This document shows positions 54,893 to 64,000 of a DNA stretch of 64,000 nucleotides, in pieces (position 1 is the stretch's first letter; each line of letters opens with the position of its first letter). The stretch is taken from contig NZ_CP074373.1 in assembly GCF_021560035.1 (NCBI RefSeq), forward strand, positions 1,360,001-1,424,000, in the 5' to 3' direction. The translations under genes were made by a program, and so were the position numbers. The notes below the pieces were generated by a model, which was not told the DNA's origin, ran no database searches, and was given only the letters and a program-made list of their open reading frames with translations. This DNA is from Virgibacillus sp. NKC19-16 (GTDB lineage Bacteria > Bacillota > Bacilli > Bacillales > Amphibacillaceae).

Positions 54893-56482
54893 ATGGAAAA
54901 GAAAGGTAAAGGGTCGAGCAAAAAAAGTCTAATTGACCATAAAATATTTGCTCCCTCTATACTTATTATGATCGCAATTTGTATACCTTTTGCGATGTAC
55001 CAGGATGAATCGCTGGAATTGTTGAATGGTATATTTAATCAGGTTGTGGAGATATTTAACTGGGGATATCTTTGGTATGCCATTTTGATGGTTATAGCTG
55101 GTCTTTATATGTCATTTTCCAAATATGGAAATGTTGTTTTAGGAGATCCATTGGAAAAACCCAGGTTTACGCTATTTGAATATGCTTCGATTCTCATTGC
55201 CATGGGGCTTGGCTCTACCATCATGCGGACAGGGATGACCGAATGGGCCAATGTCGCAGTAGATCCCCCTATTGGTGTTGAGGCAATGTCAGCAGATGCG
55301 CTGATGTGGGGGAATGCATACAGTATGTTCCTGTGGACTTTCCAAACTTTTGCTATCTTTGTCATGGCAGCACCTGCCCTTGGATATCTTGTCCATGTCC
55401 GGAAGAAACCGGTTATGCGAATTTCCGAGGCATGTCGTGTAATTTTCGGAGATAAGTTTACAGATGGTATTGGCGGAAAAATATTGGATGTACTTTTCCT
55501 AGTCAGTATTCTTGCAGGTGCTGCGGTTACCTTAGGATTAGGGACGCCAATTGTTACTTATAATTTGGCTGAAATTTTTAATATCGAAATTACGTTTGGT
55601 TTAACAGTAATCGTAACTATCGTGTGGGTGTGCTTTTTCTCTATCAGTGCCTACTTAGGAATAGAAAGAGGTATTAAGAAATTAAGTACTTTTAATATGT
55701 ATCTTGCCGGTGCATTAGCCTTATTTATCATGATAGCGGGTCCTGGTGTATTCATACTTAATTATTTCACAGACTCTATTGGTTTTCTGTCTACACACTA
55801 TATTGATATGATCCTTAATACGAATGCCGTTCATATGGGAGAAAGCACACATATACAAAGTAATACCGTGTTTTATTTCGCCTATAATGCAACATGGGCT
55901 ATGCTGCATAGTGTTTTCGCCGCAACGATATCACGGGGAAGAACGGTAAGGGAAATGATTATGACGTATCTATTAGCGCCGATGCTCATAGCTTGGGGTG
56001 CAACAGCGGTCCTTGGAGGTCTTGGCGTGCAGAGGTTCCTAACCGGAGAAGTTCCTGTACTGGAAATTGCCCAAGAGGATGTAATGGCAGCCATACCGGC
56101 CATATTGAGTTCATTACCTTTATCAATTATCGCGCTTGTGGCATTTGTCGTCGTTGCCATGATTTTCATGATTACGACACTGGATTCGACAACATATACT
56201 ATTGCTTCTTATGCAGGAACGAGGAACATGAGTAAGTCAGAACCCTCGAAAAATTTGCGGCTGATTGTCGCCGCAATCATTACTGTGTTTGCCCTGCTAT
56301 TATTGCGTATAGGTGGCCTTGCCCCACTGGAAGTAGTTTCAGGACTGCTGGGGATACCGATTATTTTCTTACAGATTCTGACTATTTATGCCGCTAAGAA
56401 AATGATGGATGAGGATAGAGCATGGGTAAATAATGTAAGGAAGAAAAAGAAATGGAAACAACAACAGCAACAGAATCAATAA
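54893..56482 (+). CDS. BCCT-family transporter with atypical substrate box
   Basis: 529 residues, twelve helices, and the BCCT layout with ISRGRTVREMI after the eighth helix. The classical aromatic signature (W-T-x-F-Y-W-x-W-W) reads NTVFYFAYNATW, and the glycine-betaine box reads MTEWANVAVDPP. Substrate is therefore probably not plain glycine betaine. A Gln-rich tail (QQQQQNQ) ends it. AAATGGAGGTT precedes the ATG. Confidence 0.85.
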   Translation: MEKKGKGSSKKSLIDHKIFAPSILIMIAICIPFAMYQDESLELLNGIFNQVVEIFNWGYLWYAILMVIAGLYMSFSKYGNVVLGDPLEKPRFTLFEYASILIAMGLGSTIMRTGMTEWANVAVDPPIGVEAMSADALMWGNAYSMFLWTFQTFAIFVMAAPALGYLVHVRKKPVMRISEACRVIFGDKFTDGIGGKILDVLFLVSILAGAAVTLGLGTPIVTYNLAEIFNIEITFGLTVIVTIVWVCFFSISAYLGIERGIKKLSTFNMYLAGALALFIMIAGPGVFILNYFTDSIGFLSTHYIDMILNTNAVHMGESTHIQSNTVFYFAYNATWAMLHSVFAATISRGRTVREMIMTYLLAPMLIAWGATAVLGGLGVQRFLTGEVPVLEIAQEDVMAAIPAILSSLPLSIIALVAFVVVAMIFMITTLDSTTYTIASYAGTRNMSKSEPSKNLRLIVAAIITVFALLLLRIGGLAPLEVVSGLLGIPIIFLQILTIYAAKKMMDEDRAWVNNVRKKKKWKQQQQQNQ

Positions 56483-56503
56483 ATAACAGTGGAGATATAA
56501 AGA

Positions 56504-56531
56504 AGGGCAAGTCCGTTAGTCGGGCTTGCCC
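56504..56531. terminator. Terminator between the BCCT gene and yugI
   Basis: GGGCAAG pairs with CTTGCCC; an extended stem GGGCAAGTCCG/CGGGCTTGCCC forms. It can serve both convergent genes. Confidence 0.8.
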
Positions 56532-56562
56532 TGTCCATTTATCTATAGGATGAAGCATTTTG

Positions 56563-56988
56563 CTATCCGCGTCTTCCGCCTCTACCGCCTCGTTTTGTAT
56601 CAGTGCTGCGTTTAAGCGTAGATAAATTTTCTTCACTAGTTTTTAAAAACTTAGCCATTTTATCTTCAAAAGATTCCTTAGATTTGAAATTACCTCTGGA
56701 GCGATTGGCTTTGGAATTCCTGCTATCTCCGCCTTGGCGTGCTGGACGCTCTGGTCTATCAATTGCTTTTTTAATGGATAAAGCAATTTTCCCCTCTTTC
56801 TCACTAATAACTTTTACTTCAATTTGATCCCCTTTTGTTAGATGATCATTAACATCTTTTACATAGCTATCAGCTACTTCGCTGATATGCACAAGCCCTG
56901 TTTTGCCGCCTGGTATTTCTACGAATGCACCAAAATTAGTTATGCCTGTTACTTTACCTTGTACCTTGCTACCTACTTCAATTGACAA
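56563..56988 (-). CDS. yugI: YugI, S1-domain general stress protein (GSP13)
   Basis: 141 residues. An S1 RNA-binding domain (residues 1-75, GSKVQGKVTGITNFGAFVEI...GLVHISEV) is followed by a basic linker and RGGRGGRRG. B. subtilis YugI is ribosome associated. GGGGGAAC precedes the ATG. In B. subtilis it is near mstX-yugO, which fits the Mistic-like gene in this window. Confidence 0.88.
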   Translation of the reverse strand: MSIEVGSKVQGKVTGITNFGAFVEIPGGKTGLVHISEVADSYVKDVNDHLTKGDQIEVKVISEKEGKIALSIKKAIDRPERPARQGGDSRNSKANRSRGNFKSKESFEDKMAKFLKTSEENLSTLKRSTDTKRGGRGGRRG

Positions 56989-57062
56989 TGAAGTTCCCCC
57001 TTAGTAATGATAAACCAACTAATTATAACAAATAAAAAGGAGAATATCAATGGGCGAGATGT

Positions 57063-57521
57063 TTAATATGTATCTTGTAAACGTCTAAAACCTTCTTGGT
57101 GAAGATAGTCAGTTGCAGCATTATGGGTTGCGTAAGTTCCGTCCAGTGTGTCACCGGCATATATATCCCATGTGCTAATATCATGAAATAATGTTAGGGT
57201 CTGGTTTTCAGCATTTATCCATGTTTCTTCAAAAGGCTCCGATTCAGATAGTGATGCAATGGATTGTTTGATCACCTTACGTAGTTCTTGTTTCGTAAAA
57301 TCGCGGATGTTTACCATCCCTTTCGAATCAATCGTATAGGCATCATCTATTTGTTCAGCATACACAAATCCGTTCCCATTTGGATGTAGACGATAGACGA
57401 CTATTTTCTTATCAACGACACTCTCTTCAAAATGGAAATTGACACGACCAAGAGAAATATCGTAGCGCTGTAATTCTGGAAATGATTCAATAATTGCAAG
57501 CTTTTCTTCAAATGTAAGCAT
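57063..57521 (-). CDS. Conserved hypothetical protein, function unknown
   Basis: 152 residues beginning MLTFEEKLAIIESFPELQRYDI. It contains NFHFEESVVDKKIVVYRLHPNGNGFVY, VNIRDFTKQELRKVI and DISTWDIYAGDTLDG. Soluble, no membrane helix, no obvious catalytic motif. GGAGGTC lies before the ATG. I do not recognise the family. Confidence 0.65.
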   Translation of the reverse strand: MLTFEEKLAIIESFPELQRYDISLGRVNFHFEESVVDKKIVVYRLHPNGNGFVYAEQIDDAYTIDSKGMVNIRDFTKQELRKVIKQSIASLSESEPFEETWINAENQTLTLFHDISTWDIYAGDTLDGTYATHNAATDYLHQEGFRRLQDTY

Positions 57522-57681
57522 GTGACCTCCATGTAGACTGTATTTAGAATTTAATCTTATTTTACCACTTGAACTTGGAAAAATACGAGGAAAGTTGTTT
57601 TACAAACTTGTATTGCCGTGGAGTTATCTCGTTCACGGGTTGTTTATCTGGCTGCGAGGTAGACGCTTGGATAAATTTCTT

Positions 57682-57710
57682 TTGACACAACAACCACTTG
57701 CCGTTAATAT
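57682..57710 (+). promoter_or_regulatory. Sigma-A promoter for the YeeE/YedE gene
   Basis: -35 TTGACA (57682-57687), 17-base spacer, -10 TAATAT (57705-57710). Confidence 0.75.
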
Positions 57711-57757
57711 TATAAGAAGATAAACCCGACTAAATTTATCAAGAAAGGGTGTTTTAG

Positions 57758-59017
57758 ATGGGGACATCAGTAGCTAGTGTTCAACCTGTAAGTGAAGTAA
57801 AAGATCCGGTGGAAAAAAGACCTGATTTAAACAAGCCTCAAATGCCACTAATAATTGGTGGGCTATTTGTTGGGGCTATATTAATGATATATTTAATGAT
57901 TACACAAAATAGTATTCAACCACTACTACTTGTAATTGGTTTGTTGCTTGGATATACATTGTTCCATGCACGTTTTGGCTTCACCTCAGCATTTCGTAGG
58001 TTGGCGGCTGTCGGAAATGGGCAGGCCCTGCGTTCACATATGTTAATGTTAGCCGTTGCTGTTACATTATTTGCTCCGATTCTAGCATTTGGTTATTCAT
58101 TCTTTGGTGGAGAAGTTGCTGGATATGTATCACCAATTGGCATTAGTCTCCTAGTAGGTGCCTTCATGTTTGGAATAGGAATGCAGCTTGGTGGAGGTTG
58201 TGCTTCCGGTACGCTTTTTGCCGTCGGTGGTGGGCGTACTGTCATGTTTGTAACGCTATTATTCTTTATTGCTGGTTCAACAATAGGAGCCAAACACCTT
58301 CCGTTCTGGACGGAGGATTTACCAGCATTCGAACCTGTTTCTCTAGCAACATCTACGGGACTTGGTTATGGTGGCGCATGGGCATTATCGATTGCATTGT
58401 TTGGTCTAATCGCTTGGATTACCTTAGTTGTTGAGAAAAAGAAAAAAGCACCAAAAATGGCTCCTGTACCGTCAGCAACTGGTTGGAGGAGAATTCTCCG
58501 TGGATCATGGCCGTTGTTCGCAGCTGCAATTGCGTTAGCTGTTCTAAACGCCTTAACGTTAATGACTCGTGGTACACCATGGGGAATAACTTCAGCTTTT
58601 GCCTTATGGGGTTCAAAAATAGCACAGTTCTTTGGCGTCGATGTAGCTAGTTGGGGCTATTGGCAAGGTGCTAACGCCGCAATGTTAGAGTCATCGATTT
58701 TTGCAGACTCTACAACTGTATTAAACTTGGGTGTAATCATAGGGGCGTTTCTAGCATCAGCAGCAGGTGGACTATTTAAGTTTACTAGAATCAACCCGAA
58801 AAATGTAGCAGCAGCTGTTATAGGTGGATTACTCATGGGATATGGTGCCAGGCTCGCATTTGGCTGTAACATCGGCGCATACTTCGGAGGCATTGCATCA
58901 TTTAGCCTTCATGGATATATTTGGGGAATCCTTGCATTAGGAGGAACCTTTGTAGCACTCTATCTCAGGCCGTTGTTTGGGTTATCGGTACCAAAATCAA
59001 AAGACTCATTTTGTTGA
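57758..59017 (+). CDS. YeeE/YedE-family sulfur-compound transporter
   Basis: 419 residues with about ten helices in two repeats. The conserved Cys motifs are QLGGGCASGTLFAVGGG and RLAFGCNIGAYFGG. Relatives such as TsuA import thiosulfate through these cysteines. AAGAAAGGGTG precedes the ATG. A TusA-type sulfur carrier, often adjacent, is not seen here. Confidence 0.9.
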   Translation: MGTSVASVQPVSEVKDPVEKRPDLNKPQMPLIIGGLFVGAILMIYLMITQNSIQPLLLVIGLLLGYTLFHARFGFTSAFRRLAAVGNGQALRSHMLMLAVAVTLFAPILAFGYSFFGGEVAGYVSPIGISLLVGAFMFGIGMQLGGGCASGTLFAVGGGRTVMFVTLLFFIAGSTIGAKHLPFWTEDLPAFEPVSLATSTGLGYGGAWALSIALFGLIAWITLVVEKKKKAPKMAPVPSATGWRRILRGSWPLFAAAIALAVLNALTLMTRGTPWGITSAFALWGSKIAQFFGVDVASWGYWQGANAAMLESSIFADSTTVLNLGVIIGAFLASAAGGLFKFTRINPKNVAAAVIGGLLMGYGARLAFGCNIGAYFGGIASFSLHGYIWGILALGGTFVALYLRPLFGLSVPKSKDSFC

Positions 59018-59031
59018 AGCATTAAGAAGTG

Positions 59032-59063
59032 AATCACCATACGTGTTTTTGTATGGTGATTTC
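59032..59063 (+). terminator. Terminator after the YeeE/YedE gene
   Basis: AATCACCATAC pairs with GTATGGTGATT and a T-rich tail follows. Confidence 0.85.
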
Positions 59064-59276
59064 TTACGTACTTATTGTTGTTAAATGCGACATAAGAGTC
59101 AACCAATACCTTTCCATTTACACTACCCTTCAAAACAACTCTTCAATTGTGTTGAATAAGGATTATATATTATCATAAAAATTGTAAAGTATGACACTCT
59201 ATATCATATCGTTTAGGAAAATTACCCATCCATCATTGGCATGTACACAATACAGAAAAGTAAAGGAGAGCTTATA

Positions 59277-60488
59277 GTGGAAATTGGAATTGACAAAATT
59301 GGTTTTTACACCCCGCATTTATATGTGGATATGAACAAACTCGCTGTCGAAAGAAATGTTGAGCCGGAAAAATTTACAATTGGAATTGGGCAGGAAAAGA
59401 TGGCTATCGCACCTCTCACGCAGGATCCGGTGACATTGGCCGCAAATGCAGCATTGGATATTTTAGATGAAGAAGATAAAGAAAAGATCGATTTTGTTTT
59501 ATTTGGAACTGAATCTGGTATCGATCAATCAAAATCTGCAGCAGTATATGTGCATCGCCTGCTTGGGTTAAATCCTCAAGCACGGGCTGTTGAAGTGAAA
59601 CAAGCTTGTTATGGAGCTACTGCCGCCATTCAAATGGCTAAAGGGCATATTGCGTTGAATCCGGAAAGTAAGGTATTGGTCCTAGGCTCAGATATTGCGA
59701 GATACGGCTTAAACACTGGAGGCGAAGCGACACAAGGAGCTGGAGCTGTTGCTATGGTTGTAAGCGCAGATCCCAGCATTATGGTTCTTGAGGGCCCGAG
59801 TGCTTATTTGACTGCTGATGTTATGGATTTTTGGCGACCTGTATACTCTGACGAAGCATTTGTAGATGGAAAATTCTCGAATGAGCAATATATTGCATTC
59901 TTCTCCAGTGCCTGGGAGCAATACAAATCCAAAACAGGTCAGGGACTAGCAGATTTTGAAGCATTTTCTTTTCATTTGCCATACACGAAGATGGGCAAAA
60001 AAGCGTTAAGAGCTGTTTTAGATGAAGGAACAGAAGAAGATAGTGAACGTTTATTAGCAAACCATCAAATTGGTGCGGTTTATAATAGAAATGTTGGTAA
60101 TATTTATACGGCTTCGTTGTATTTAAGTTTGCTTTCACTGCTTGAGCAGAGTGAAGACTTGCAGGATGGTTCACGAATCGGGCTATTCAGCTATGGCTCA
60201 GGAGCAGTAGGGGAGTTATTTGCCGGCAGGCTGCAGCCGGGTTACCGGGAGCATTTAAATGTAGCGCGTCACAGTGAGTTATTTGCTACAAGAAAAGAGG
60301 TAACAGTTTCCGAATATGAGGAGATTTTCCAGGAGACATTGCCAACTGATGGATCAAGCCTTGATCTTGATATTGACCAAGATCCAGCAAAAATCTGCCT
60401 CTCCGGGATCGAGGGACATTCTCGCCAGTATGTGAATAAGGCAAGTAATATCGAGGCAGAAAAAATTTCGGCTCGTGCAGAACGTTGA
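59277..60488 (+). CDS. mvaS: Hydroxymethylglutaryl-CoA synthase
   Basis: 403 residues. The catalytic nucleophile Cys111 lies in VKQACYGATAAIQMAKG; FSFHLPYTKMGKKAL holds the catalytic His. It condenses acetyl-CoA and acetoacetyl-CoA in the mevalonate pathway, matching the staphylococcal MvaS type. AAAGGAGAG points to the GTG at 59277; the frame begins 12 codons earlier without support. The other mevalonate genes are not in this window. Confidence 0.92.
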   Translation: MEIGIDKIGFYTPHLYVDMNKLAVERNVEPEKFTIGIGQEKMAIAPLTQDPVTLAANAALDILDEEDKEKIDFVLFGTESGIDQSKSAAVYVHRLLGLNPQARAVEVKQACYGATAAIQMAKGHIALNPESKVLVLGSDIARYGLNTGGEATQGAGAVAMVVSADPSIMVLEGPSAYLTADVMDFWRPVYSDEAFVDGKFSNEQYIAFFSSAWEQYKSKTGQGLADFEAFSFHLPYTKMGKKALRAVLDEGTEEDSERLLANHQIGAVYNRNVGNIYTASLYLSLLSLLEQSEDLQDGSRIGLFSYGSGAVGELFAGRLQPGYREHLNVARHSELFATRKEVTVSEYEEIFQETLPTDGSSLDLDIDQDPAKICLSGIEGHSRQYVNKASNIEAEKISARAER

Positions 60489-60500
60489 TTATTTTTAAGT

Positions 60501-60539
60501 AAAGACCTTTTGGTGTGGGAAACATCAAAAGGTCTTTTC
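60501..60539. terminator. Terminator between mvaS and the GNAT gene
   Basis: AAAGACCTTTTGGTG pairs with CATCAAAAGGTCTTT around a short loop, usable from both sides. Confidence 0.85.
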
Positions 60540-60541
60540 TG

Positions 60542-61417
60542 TTAACCTAATTTCTCATATTCCTCTTTATAAATCCCATACAGCAGCCACGGAGAGGGCA
60601 ACTCAAATCGATGATTAGCAGGCAATGTTTGAGCTTCCTCTTTTGTTAAATCCATCCATATGTAGGTGTCTTCTCCTGTTTGTTCTTTTAATCTCCCGTA
60701 ATCGCTTGAAATTGTCTCCCATAATCCGGGTTGCGTGGCCATATCGCTCCATGGGTATACGGCATGCAGATAATGATTCTTCTTTTGATCAGTCTTGGTA
60801 ATCAATACACGGGTTTGATCATCATTTTCATAAAACGCCCATTGCTCAAGGTCATGATCTTGAAATAAGTCCATGGAACCGGGGAAGGGGTAATAACATT
60901 CATACGGGAAAACCTGTGCTGATTTTACATAGGTTTGTTGTACCCAATCTCTTTTTCGCTGTAAGTCGGTAACTGGATTCCAAGGCTTTGCACCTGTTTC
61001 TAGCGCAGAGGTATCTTTAGTAACAGCCCCGTGTAATATTATATAGTTGGATAGACCGTTTTTTTCTATTACACGTTGTGCTGATAAATTATGCTCCTGC
61101 GTGTTGGCACCAGCCCACTTAATACTATGTAGGGTAAATGCTGCGTTCAATACATGGGTCATCAGAGACGTGGAGAAACCGTTTCCCTTCCATCTGCGGT
61201 CGCTTCTTAATCTGCCTAACATTGCATAACTACCTGCATAAATGGTATATCCTGCTATACTAACAAGCTGCCCGTCCTGGAATAACCCAAATAAGCGACT
61301 AGGCCCTTGTATAAGTCTATCAAATATGTCTTTTACATAATCATCTTCAATGCCAGTGTCCAAATCTTGAACGTGAGGATAGTCGTTATTTTGCAAAAGT
61401 CGAATTGTTGTTTTCAT
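60542..61417 (-). CDS. GNAT-family acetyltransferase
   Basis: 291 residues. The first half has a GNAT fold: TTIRLLQNNDYPHVQDLD at the start, then the acetyl-CoA motif LRSDRRWKGNGFSTSL and GANTQEHNLSAQRVIEKNGL. The C-terminal half is a second, poorly conserved domain. GGGAG supports the ATG at 61417. The substrate is unknown. Confidence 0.82.
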   Translation of the reverse strand: MKTTIRLLQNNDYPHVQDLDTGIEDDYVKDIFDRLIQGPSRLFGLFQDGQLVSIAGYTIYAGSYAMLGRLRSDRRWKGNGFSTSLMTHVLNAAFTLHSIKWAGANTQEHNLSAQRVIEKNGLSNYIILHGAVTKDTSALETGAKPWNPVTDLQRKRDWVQQTYVKSAQVFPYECYYPFPGSMDLFQDHDLEQWAFYENDDQTRVLITKTDQKKNHYLHAVYPWSDMATQPGLWETISSDYGRLKEQTGEDTYIWMDLTKEEAQTLPANHRFELPSPWLLYGIYKEEYEKLG

Positions 61418-61509
61418 ATATTCTTCACTCCCTGAAAGGATCATTTTAGCATTTTTATTATAAACTTTTTTAAAAGATATATGAAACTCTCAAGTCCTAT
61501 GCCCGCTAA

Positions 61510-62886
61510 TTAATCTCTAATCCCGTATTTCCTCATCTTACTATAAAGCGTCACCCGTGAAATCCCGAGTATTTTAGCAGCGGCACTTTTATTTCCATTA
61601 TTTTGCTGGAGCGCTTCTTCAATCCTTTTTTTCTCGATATCTTCTTTTTCCTGAACCAACGAATGATTGCTTTCTATTTCCTGTACAGTATTTGGAGTAG
61701 AAGTATTATGGAAAAAGGCCAAGATATCTTGTTTTTTGATCACGGATTTTTCCGAGAGTATGATTACACGTTCGATCAAATTTCGTAACTCGCGTACATT
61801 GCCCGGCCAGTGATGTTGAAAAAGGGCTTCTACTGCATCTTGTTCGAGTGTTGGGAGTGGCACTTCGTATTGAACGGCAAATTGTTTGAGAAATAATTTT
61901 GCCAGTTCGACTACATCATTGATTCGCTGTCTTAGTGGAGGCATGGTGATTTGAATGACGTTTAAGCGATAAAATAAATCGGAACGGAATTGTTTTTCTT
62001 GCATTTGCTGCTCCAGATTCTGATTCGTTGCTGCGATGAAGCGAACGTTCACTGGTTTTCCAGAAGAACTGCCCACTTTATAAATGATATTTTCCTGCAG
62101 TACACGAAGCAGCTTTACCTGCATATCCAGCGGGAGCTCACCAACTTCATCCAGAAATAAGGTTCCACCGTTTGCCATCTCAATTTTGCCGGTTTTTCCC
62201 TTTTTCTCGGCTCCCGTAAATGCACCCCCTTCATAGCCAAATAATTCGCTTTCAAATAATGCTTCTGGAATAGCTCCGCAGTTAACTGGAATAAATGGGC
62301 CGTTTTTGCGTGGGCTTGCCTCGTGAATCGCCCTTGCACAAATTTCTTTTCCAGTCCCGCTTTCTCCGAGAACGAGTGTTGTGGCATCTGTTTTGGCAGC
62401 TTTACTTGCAATTTGAATCATTTGCTGGAGAGGGAGGCTATTTCCTTTTAGCCGTGAAAAAGGGTTTTCCTCTGTGTTCGTTGTATAAACCTTTTGTCTT
62501 AATTCATTTAACGCTGTAGAGGTGGTTAATAAACTGTCATTTAATTTTACAACATGCGTGATATCCCGTTCTGCGGATATCGCTCCAATTAATTCTCCAT
62601 CATCCGTGAAAATAGGGGAGGCGTTAACGACAACATGCTTATCCCGGCGTGGCCTGTGATACGTACCTTGAACTGGTTTTTTCGTCTCAAGCACATTTAA
62701 AGCCATTAAATCATCGTCATGGAAAAAATCTGTTATTTGCCTGTCTATAATCTCATTACGTTTAATGTTATACGTTTGTATGGCGGCATCATTCCAAAAA
62801 ATAACCTCTTTATGTTGGTTGATAATCGTTATCGCATCATCTTCTGTTGATAATACAGCGTCCAGGTAATAACGTTCATTAGCCAT
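61510..62886 (-). CDS. PAS-containing sigma-54 (SigL) transcription activator
   Basis: 458 residues. N-terminal PAS domain ([16 protein letters not shown]), then the AAA+ core with [16 protein letters not shown] (Walker A), GAFTGAEKK (the sigma-54-binding GAFTGA loop), [13 protein letters not shown] (Walker B), and a Fis-type C-terminal helix-turn-helix ([20 protein letters not shown]). GGAGGGG precedes ATG codons at 62889 and 62886; the latter has better spacing. It is divergent from rocA and has the size and layout of RocR-type activators. Confidence 0.9.
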   Translation of the reverse strand: MANERYYLDAVLSTEDDAITIINQHKEVIFWNDAAIQTYNIKRNEIIDRQITDFFHDDDLMALNVLETKKPVQGTYHRPRRDKHVVVNASPIFTDDGELIGAISAERDITHVVKLNDSLLTTSTALNELRQKVYTTNTEENPFSRLKGNSLPLQQMIQIASKAAKTDATTLVLGESGTGKEICARAIHEASPRKNGPFIPVNCGAIPEALFESELFGYEGGAFTGAEKKGKTGKIEMANGGTLFLDEVGELPLDMQVKLLRVLQENIIYKVGSSSGKPVNVRFIAATNQNLEQQMQEKQFRSDLFYRLNVIQITMPPLRQRINDVVELAKLFLKQFAVQYEVPLPTLEQDAVEALFQHHWPGNVRELRNLIERVIILSEKSVIKKQDILAFFHNTSTPNTVQEIESNHSLVQEKEDIEKKRIEEALQQNNGNKSAAAKILGISRVTLYSKMRKYGIRD

Positions 62887-62922
62887 CATGTCCCCTCCAT
62901 ATAACCTTGGATTGTAAAGATA

Positions 62923-62943
62923 AGTGTAAAGTATTTTTACACT
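62923..62943 (+). promoter_or_regulatory. Candidate activator binding site (UAS) for rocA
   Basis: AGTGTAAA and TTTACACT form a perfect 8-base inverted repeat with a 5-base spacer, about 110 bases upstream of the sigma-54 promoter. Extra TTGTAAA half-sites lie on each side. Confidence 0.7.
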
Positions 62944-63049
62944 ATTGTAAATAAAATAAACGTAAATTAGAAATGCCCTTAATAGATAAAAGGGATAAAA
63001 ACAGTGCATTGAAGGCGAATGATCGATAGAAACATAGAAAAATAGATGT

Positions 63050-63065
63050 TGGCATGTATTTTGCT
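63050..63065 (+). promoter_or_regulatory. Sigma-54 promoter for rocA
   Basis: TGGCAT (63050-63055), five bases, TTGCT (63061-63065). This fits the -24/-12 consensus TGGCAC-N5-TTGCW with one mismatch. Confidence 0.85.
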
Positions 63066-63155
63066 TATAGAATGGTGAAGGGTTGTAGAGATATTTTTAA
63101 TATTTAAGGTAATTGCTTTCAGTAAATTGATACAAAAATCAAGGAGGTTTTTATT

Positions 63156-64000
63156 TTGGTTTTACCATTTAAACATGAACCATTTACTGATTTTAACGAT
63201 GAAACAAATCGAAAGGAATTTGATGCTGCACTCAAGGAAGTGAAAGAGCAGTTAGGACAGGAATATCCATTGGTAATCAATGGGGAGAAAATTTATACGG
63301 ATGATAAATTGGTTTCCGTTAACCCTTCCGATAAAAATCAAGTCGTTGGAAATGTATCGAAAGCCACAAAAGCATATGTCGATCAAGCGATGGAATCAGC
63401 AGAAGGTGCTTTTAAAAAATGGAGAACATGGACGGCGGTAGAACGTGCAGAAGTGCTGTATAGAGCAGCTGCAATTGTGCGTCGTCGTAAGCATAAGTTT
63501 TCCGCATGGTTGGTATACGATGCTGGTAAGCCTTGGGGGCAGGCTGATGCAGATACAGCAGAAGGTATTGATTTTATAGAGTACTATGCGCGCCATATGA
63601 TTGAGCTGGAAAAAGGGAAAGAAATTAATGATCGTGCGGGTGAAGAAAATACGTATTTCTATCAGCCGATGGGTCCAGGTGTTACCATCCCGCCATGGAA
63701 CTTCGCATTTGCGATCGTAGCAGGTACTACTGTTGCGCCAATTGTAGCGGGTAATCCTGTGCTCCTGAAGCCATCTGAGAATACACCGGTGATTGCATAT
63801 AAATTAGTAGAAGCACTGGAAGAAGCAGGCCTGCCAAAAGGTGTGGTAAATTTTGTACCAGGAGATCCTGCGGAAATTGGCGATCATCTCGTGGATCATC
63901 CGAATACGCACTTTATTAACTTTACTGGTTCTCGTGCAACTGGAATCCGTATTATCGAACGTGCAGCAAAAGTACAAGAAGGGCAAACCTTCCTAAAACG
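63156..64000 (+). CDS. rocA: L-glutamate gamma-semialdehyde (P5C) dehydrogenase, 5' part
   Basis: At least 281 residues, running off the window end. It starts at TTG 63156 after AAGGAGG ([13 protein letters not shown]). The aldehyde dehydrogenase body shows [18 protein letters not shown] and the NAD site [11 protein letters not shown]. The catalytic Cys lies beyond the end. It oxidises glutamate semialdehyde from proline and arginine breakdown. Its sigma-54 promoter and adjacent activator match the B. subtilis roc regulon. Confidence 0.92.
   Translation, partial: MVLPFKHEPFTDFNDETNRKEFDAALKEVKEQLGQEYPLVINGEKIYTDDKLVSVNPSDKNQVVGNVSKATKAYVDQAMESAEGAFKKWRTWTAVERAEVLYRAAAIVRRRKHKFSAWLVYDAGKPWGQADADTAEGIDFIEYYARHMIELEKGKEINDRAGEENTYFYQPMGPGVTIPPWNFAFAIVAGTTVAPIVAGNPVLLKPSENTPVIAYKLVEALEEAGLPKGVVNFVPGDPAEIGDHLVDHPNTHFINFTGSRATGIRIIERAAKVQEGQTFLK

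Noticed and set aside
1-64000. CRISPR array, prophage, integrative element or biosynthetic cluster
   Set aside because: No regularly spaced direct repeats, integrase, phage structural genes or PKS/NRPS genes were seen in the window.

Overview
The window looks like chromosome from a low-GC, spore-forming member of the Bacillaceae, most like the halotolerant Oceanobacillus/Virgibacillus group. The gene order spx, mecA, coiA, pepF, RoxS, spxH(yjbH), yjbI, yjbK, yjbM, nadK, yjbO, prpE, then cotO, cotZ, yjcF, yjcG, yjcH follows the Bacillus subtilis yjb/yjc region, with the B. subtilis yjbJ and yjbL missing. The species is inferred, not proven.

Layout. 1-12 kb: Spx and its proteolysis adaptors (mecA, spxH), competence nuclease CoiA, oligoendopeptidase PepF, the sRNA RoxS/RsaE, truncated haemoglobin, alarmone synthetase, NAD kinase, a pseudouridine synthase, PrpE and MgtE. 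13-18 kb: spore-coat genes with sigma-K promoters, and yjcFGH. 17.7-21.3 kb: a heterodimeric ABC exporter. 21.5-25.5 kb: tRNA-Val, an SDR, small proteins, a YdjM-like membrane protein and class I aldolase. 25.7-30 kb: an ABC-2 exporter with a LiaS/DesK-type two-component system. 30.4-33 kb: YitT, threonine/serine dehydratase, MOSC protein. 33.7-40.5 kb: a CitA/CitB-type two-component system, a TctCBA carboxylate transporter under a cre site, and a DASS transporter. 40.8-47.3 kb (minus strand): rocB, putP and the MoxR/VWA pair yojN-yojO. 47.5-52.3 kb: two luciferase-like flavin oxidoreductases, an HxlR regulator and an FMN reductase, interrupted by a decayed tnpB element. 52.4-60.5 kb: small proteins, a Mistic homologue, a YolD/WYL-like pair, an atypical BCCT transporter, YugI, a YeeE/YedE transporter and HMG-CoA synthase. 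61.5-64 kb: a sigma-54 activator divergent from rocA, which runs off the end.

Themes. Spx, MecA, SpxH and RoxS/Rex form a thiol/redox stress cluster. Arginine/proline use is represented by rocB, putP, rocA and the sigma-54 activator. Three copies of a transposase-less element with ISL3-like ends and 8-bp duplications interrupt operons. One tnpB element has lost its last catalytic residue by frameshift but keeps both end hairpins and a possible omega-RNA.

No clearly new defence or biosynthetic system was seen. The most interesting signals are the RoxS-Rex locus, the element family with an inverted core, the tnpB insertion at the HxlR gene end, and several self-consistent regulatory sites (sigma-54 with UAS, cre, sigma-K, a GTTACA palindrome). 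Where the longest open frame and the ribosome binding site disagreed, starts were trimmed to the codon with a good Shine-Dalgarno.
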